Source: Echinococcus granulosus | Lineage: Eukaryota; Platyhelminthes; Cestoda; Cyclophyllidea; Taeniidae | Direction: 5' to 3' | Length of the DNA: 10,008 nucleotides | Assembly: GCF_000524195.1 (NCBI RefSeq) | Contig: NW_020170569.1 | Location: 14,935-24,942, forward strand | Shown here: positions 7,352-10,008 of the stretch, piece after piece | Numbering within the stretch: the stretch's first letter is position 1 | Layout of the letters: each line of letters opens with the position of its first letter | The notes under the pieces: model-generated | Seen by the model: the letters and a program-made list of their open reading frames with translations, nothing else | What the model was told of the DNA's origin: nothing | The model's database searches: none | Position numbers and translations under genes: made by a program

Positions 7352-10008
7352 CTACCCAAATGATTTGTGAATTTTTCGTTTATGTGTAAACCACTTATTC
7401 AATCTCTTGCATTGAATACAACAGAAGCATATCCCATCAAGGTAATCTTAAATTGCATTAACCCAAAATGACACTTTTTAACATGAACAGTTAGAGCACT
7501 TCATGAGCGTGCATCATCACTGAGTAACTCATCACCAAAAACATTTTTTTAACTCCTTTCTGTGGTACGTCCATATTGTGTACTTCGCCTTCACCGAGTG
7601 CGATACATTAAAATTGTCAAGAAGCTTCTGCTGCTTCGATACAACTGGTAAAGCGGACAAGTCTAACTCATACTTTTTAAATTTGCTACTTTTTCGTCAG
7701 TCAATCATAAGACATCAAATCAAAATGCTAGCATTTGCATTTATGATGATTTCAAGGAAGAGGTGTGATATGTTTTAGTCTCTCTGGAATCATTTGCGAC
7801 TAAGACCCCTTTATGGAGTAAGTAAGCCAATTTCATTTTAATAAATGTATGTGTTTAGATCTACACACTATCCCGTGAAATGTCACGTCCATACTAGCGA
7901 TTGTAATTGACATTTAGGAGGGATTTCCATAAGGGCCGACGCTCAAATACTTTTATTTTTGTTACCGTTCTCAATGGCATCTACTGTGAAAACTACTTGG
8001 CCATTCTAAAGTATCTCACGTCCACTGCGACTTTGACTTGCTGAATTGTCCACTCACCTTTTTAGAGGTTCATTCCAAGTATCCTCGGATTTAGATGCTC
8101 AACTTTAAAACTGAACTGCACCACTTAAATGAAACGGTATACTTATTCGATGGTCACTGTCTACGTGGGCAGCATTGAGGTATTCCTTGTCAAAGACCTC
8201 CGCTTCGATAATTTTCTAACCAACAAAACTTCTTTCTTCTTATTGGAGAACTCTCTGACACCGAATCGGGATAGGTGGTTGAATGTTTTAATATTCGCCA
8301 TTCCAAACGTTAGTCAATAACTTCGACGCTGTCATCCCGCCGAGTTGGATTCCTAAACTAAGCTTCTATTTTAATACCTGAATTGTGCATTTAGATCTAA
8401 GAAGAGCCTAAGAATCGGTGCGTTTTCCAAATTACAAGTAACCACCACATTTAAGCGAAGAAAGCAATGTTACTTTAACACTTGGCTCTTTCACTTTAGT
8501 CCTAAACGCTTTACCAATCCTTGTAATCAATGAGCACTTTGCATAGAGTAAAAGAATGTCCTGCACGTAAAGGCATTTTTAATTCTGAGTCTCTGCTTTT
8601 CTGAGTGAAATACCAAAATATGCGGAACAACCGCTACCACATATGACTTCGGTTGATGCTGATAGATCTTTTTAAAATGATTTGCGATACATCTTAAATC
8701 TGACAAAATACAGGGTTTGGGCACCAAGTTTCAACGAGACGATACAGCAAAGACCGTTTTTTTGTAGTAACGCAGATTCTTCCATTTTCTTCCGAAATCA
8801 TTGATTTTATGTAGAAAGTGGATAATGCTTCTTCGAATGAACTGCATAAGAATCTGGGTTTAATATCAACCATTGATATACCACCACCGCAGTCATAGTG
8901 ATTCCTTGAAAAGGAGTTCCTGAATGCAAATTTTGCTGTTCAATTTTGAGAGCTTTAATTATCTTGCGGGCTTGTGCGGTATTTGTTTAGAGTAATTTGC
9001 ACTAGATTTTTGAAATCGATGCGTGTCTGAGACTACAAGTGACCTGATGTAATGCCACTGTCATTATTTTGGAAAAAAACTCCTACTGGAAATTCCCACG
9101 TCTTAGGGTAGAATCGGTCAGATTGTAAGTATTTTCACTATCACTGGTACCAAGCCGATCCAAAAAAGGTTAATCGACATTCTTCTGCGATGGAGCGATT
9201 TGATAAATTGAATTTCTGGGGGAATGTCTGTTCTTCGTTAAGGCTAAATCCCACAATATAGTGACTAGCTTTCGTTTCATTTCAGGCTAGATTAAAACAT
9301 CCACTGAAGTTAATAACTGCTTCTAAATGCATATCTTCGCCCCTGTGAGCTGCTTGACTACTCTTGGCGAAGGCTATTCTCTATTGCTTAAAATGAACTG
9401 GGAATAAGTAATATATCGGCATTAGCCAAAATACTGGATGATTAAAAGTGCTTATGTGTTCTGCGCCATAGTTCACCCTTGCATGTAGCAGTTATGAAAG
9501 TCGCTCGTGTCTGTCTGTCCCAATGGCTTGTTATACTGTAAGATAGAACCTAGTGTACTTTAAGCTCGTATGCTTTGCAAATCAAGTTTGACTTCGCTTC
9601 AAAGAGGAACTTACTTTTCACACAAATCGCTGTATAGCTCTCAGAGAGTGTGCAAGGATAAACCTCTTCGGGCCGTACTGCTTAGCTGAATTAGTACGGT
9701 TGGTAGAACATATCGAAATAGATGCGCCGGGCTTAAGAATAACCTACATTCCTGGAGACAGTAAAAAGCTGGGAGTCACCACCTAATAAGATGTTTGGTG
9801 ATTAAGTATTTGGAGCAGTCTCCACTATGATATTTTCCAACTTAACGTCTGTTAAAACAATTGAATTCCACCCACACTAACTGTAGATATCATGACTATA
9901 AAGAATTCTGGCAAAATTGTTTCATATTTTTTGCACGAGCTGATATCAGTGAGCTCTGAAGACTACCAACTTGTCGAAAAGTTTTGTGGCATTCTGTAAA
10001 GATATGCA
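7352..10008. other. No gene recognised
   Basis: Only short ORFs occur, for example 8129-8320 (+, ATG) and 7578-7778 (+, GTG only). None has recognisable features. Isolated - strand splice-like motifs occur at 8051-8058 (GGTGAGTG donor) and at 9609-9614 (GTAAGT donor). The latter is preceded by a 21-codon open stretch and a TACTAAT-like branch site (9690-9696), but neither builds into a gene model. I see no tRNA, rRNA, tandem array or transposon ends. Confidence 0.45.

Noticed and set aside
9673..9699. Inverted repeat CCGTACT / AGTACGG with a 13-base loop
   Set aside because: The arms are short and it overlaps a possible splice region; consistent with chance.
1..10008. CRISPR array, bacterial operon, complete transposon or viral insertion
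   Set aside because: There are no regularly spaced repeats, no ribosome-binding-site-led gene series, no terminal repeats with an internal transposase or polymerase, and no viral core motifs.

Overview
The window looks like nuclear DNA of a parasitic flatworm, most likely a cestode (tapeworm) and perhaps a taeniid. By eye GC is about 40%. There is no prokaryotic gene packing and no long uninterrupted ORF, and the one gene I can identify is split by two very short GT-AG introns. That gene is a member of the antigen B / 8-kDa hydrophobic-ligand-binding protein family, which is known only from cestodes. This assignment rests on reading the sequence and on remembered family features, with no database search. 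I do not assign a species.

Region 1-870. The antigen B-like gene lies on the + strand as three exons: 431-489, 576-709 and 765-829. Together they encode an 85-residue precursor: a 19-residue hydrophobic leader followed by a 66-residue charged, helix-prone mature chain. Splice sites, phases, stop codon and an AATAAA signal are intact. The expected initiator ATG, however, is ATA, and no in-frame ATG lies between the upstream stop at 362 and the leader. The locus is therefore a recently disabled copy, an allele or sequencing error, or a gene started in some unconventional way. On the opposite strand, at 287-108, a 60-codon stretch with a good acceptor, a good donor and one membrane-like segment may be an internal exon of an unidentified gene.

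Region 870-6070. This is mostly non-coding. It holds one frame with unusually few stops (1140-1679, +), three short related sequence motifs (2157-2551), a GTT-rich tract (4878-4904), and several short ORFs that I cannot distinguish from chance.

Region 6070-10008. The longest ORF of the window is on the - strand (6448-6074, 124 codons from ATG; the frame is open back to 6535). It carries a repeated FGLLI segment but matches no family I recognise. A second - strand candidate (7351-7140) is made of two short exons joined in phase across a 44-bp GT-AG intron. I find nothing convincing after about 7352.

I see no CRISPR array, rRNA, credible tRNA, complete transposon or bacterial-type defence system. 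The most interesting item is the start-less antigen B-like gene, which also has an extra intron.
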